A stretch of DNA of 64,000 nucleotides, from the NCBI GenBank assembly GCA_040403315.1, contig JBBAKX010000003.1, forward strand, positions 1-64,000. Reading direction: 5' to 3'. Positions 63,273-64,000 of this stretch are shown here, in pieces. How positions within the stretch are numbered: position 1 is the stretch's first letter; every line of letters begins with the position of its first letter. Source of the DNA: CAMCXT01 sp040403315. GTDB lineage: Bacteria; Bacteroidota; Bacteroidia; M30B66. Below the pieces are notes generated by a model. It did no database searches, was not told where the DNA came from, and saw only the letters and a program-made list of their open reading frames with translations. Made by a program: the position numbers and the translations under genes.

Positions 63273-63833
63273 ATGAAAAAACTATTCATCCTTCTGCTTT
63301 CCGCTACAATTTTTACTTCCTGCGTGAATGTGGTATCTAGCCCGAATAATATGCCAACTCCTTCTACTTCCATCTACGATTTCAAACTTAAGTCTATCGA
63401 CGGCAAAACAATTGATTTTTCCTCTTTCAAAGGGAAGAAACTTTTAATTGTAAATACAGCATCCGAATGTGGCTACACTCCTCAATATGAAGGTTTGCAA
63501 GAACTTCAATCCAAGTTTGGGGATAAAATTAATATCGTGGGTTTCCCATGTAACGATTTTGGAGGGCAAGAACCTGGTGCAAATTCTGAGATTCAGTCTT
63601 TCTGCTCAAAAAATTACGGAGTTACTTTTCAAATGATGGAAAAAGTATCTGTGAAAGGTGAAAGTACTGCTCCTCTTTATAAATGGCTAGCCGACCCAGC
63701 TTTAAACGGTTGGAACAGCGAAAAACCCAATTGGAATTTTTGCAAGTATCTCATCAACGAAGAAGGGAAACTAACCAATTTCTTTAATTCTGCTGTTAAG
63801 CCAATGAGCGACGATATTGTTAATAAGCTCTAG
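63273..63833 (+). CDS. Glutathione peroxidase-family lipoprotein
   Basis: The 186-residue protein has a lipobox (IFTSC, Cys17). The thioredoxin-fold domain has NTASECGYTPQY, where Cys66 replaces selenocysteine, GFPCNDFGGQEPG and WNFCKYLI. It is likely a thiol peroxidase, using thioredoxin rather than glutathione, tethered to the envelope. It is monocistronic, with a terminator after it. Confidence 0.92.
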   Translation: MKKLFILLLSATIFTSCVNVVSSPNNMPTPSTSIYDFKLKSIDGKTIDFSSFKGKKLLIVNTASECGYTPQYEGLQELQSKFGDKINIVGFPCNDFGGQEPGANSEIQSFCSKNYGVTFQMMEKVSVKGESTAPLYKWLADPALNGWNSEKPNWNFCKYLINEEGKLTNFFNSAVKPMSDDIVNKL

Positions 63834-63853
63834 CCAAACCCTATTTTATTTAT

Positions 63854-63886
63854 AGCCCGAATAGCATTCTCTATTCGGGCTTTTTC
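63854..63886 (+). terminator. Rho-independent terminator after the peroxidase gene
   Basis: AGCCCGAATAG (63854-63864) pairs with CTATTCGGGCT (63871-63881), giving an 11-bp stem with a 6-nt loop and a T run to 63885. Confidence 0.93.
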
Positions 63887-63892
63887 TTGTTT

Positions 63893-64000
63893 ATGACCGA
63901 TTTCTCCCAATTAGATGATTGGTTCAATAAGAATGGTTGGACCGTCTTTCCTTTCCAAAAATCTTGTTGGAATTCTATTGATCAAGGAAACTCTGGTCTT
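63893..64000 (+). CDS. Ligase-associated DEXH-box helicase (Lhr-type), 5' end only
   Basis: The 36 codons from ATG 63893 to the right edge read MTDFSQLDDWFNKNGWTVF then FQKSCWNSIDQGNSGL. This is the conserved N-terminus of ligase-associated Lhr-type helicases, before motif I. The gene is cut by the window end. In most Bacteroidota it is next to the ATP-dependent ligase, here located at 8075. Confidence 0.7.
   Translation, partial: MTDFSQLDDWFNKNGWTVFPFQKSCWNSIDQGNSGL

Overview
This window looks like a chromosomal segment of a member of the Bacteroidota, probably a Flavobacteriales-like lineage. The evidence is indirect. Several secreted proteins end in type IX secretion (T9SS) type A sorting domains. 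Promoters fit the Bacteroidota -7 element TAnnTTTG, with no obvious Shine-Dalgarno sequences. The gene content is typical of the phylum: energy-transducer TonB and YwqK/MORN-type proteins, TPR histidine kinases, RNase Y next to zapA, and an Lhr-type ligase-associated helicase. No rRNA, tRNA, CRISPR array, insertion sequence or phage gene was recognised.

Layout. 1-2332 (-) is the N-terminal part of a large Ig-repeat surface protein running off the left edge. 2749-7973 (+) holds a T9SS surface protein and a three-gene two-component cassette: a kinase with a degenerate ATPase domain, a NarL-type regulator and a TPR kinase. 8075-10083 holds an ATP-dependent DNA ligase and, on the other strand, the RNase P RNA gene. 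10087-13956 (-) encodes a CotH-domain T9SS protein and a TonB-type protein. 14417-16258 (+) is a DEAD-box RNA helicase. 16351-23684 (-) carries a T9SS subtilase, a RES/Xre toxin-antitoxin pair with a palindromic operator candidate, a lipoprotein, mnmA, a MORN protein and an M23 peptidase. 23795-25997 (+) is a small coiled-coil gene, zapA and rny.

26011-34012 (+) is a tightly overlapping polysaccharide operon (two Wzy/ligase-type polymerases, a flippase, three GT-B glycosyltransferases and a GT2). It is followed by a 1744-residue beta-helix T9SS protein (-), a DegT-type sugar aminotransferase, ybaB, two more glycosyltransferases (-), murB, a DUF4199-like gene, another glycosyltransferase and a small secreted protein.

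48513-57872 is a storage-carbohydrate region. A 38-residue Lys-rich ORF, a GH130 protein and a GT4 fusion protein read right; glgE-mak-glgB (maltose-1-phosphate pathway) read left towards them. 58051-64000 (+) has a CapD/FlaA1-type nucleotide-sugar dehydratase, a thioesterase, a four-gene operon built around a VTC-domain polyphosphate-polymerase-like protein (lipoprotein, VTC, DUF4956, DUF2490), a glutathione peroxidase and the first 36 codons of a ligase-associated DEXH helicase.

The strongest leads are the VTC/DUF4956/DUF2490/lipoprotein operon; the facing GH130-GT4 and GlgE-Mak-GlgB modules with an untracked Lys-rich micro-ORF; the degenerate kinase in the two-component cassette; the palindrome at the RES/Xre promoter; an Asp-rich loop in the beta-helix adhesin; a GC-rich structured element upstream of ybaB; and very short leaders behind variant -7 boxes. 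All functions are inferred from reading the sequence; no database search was run.
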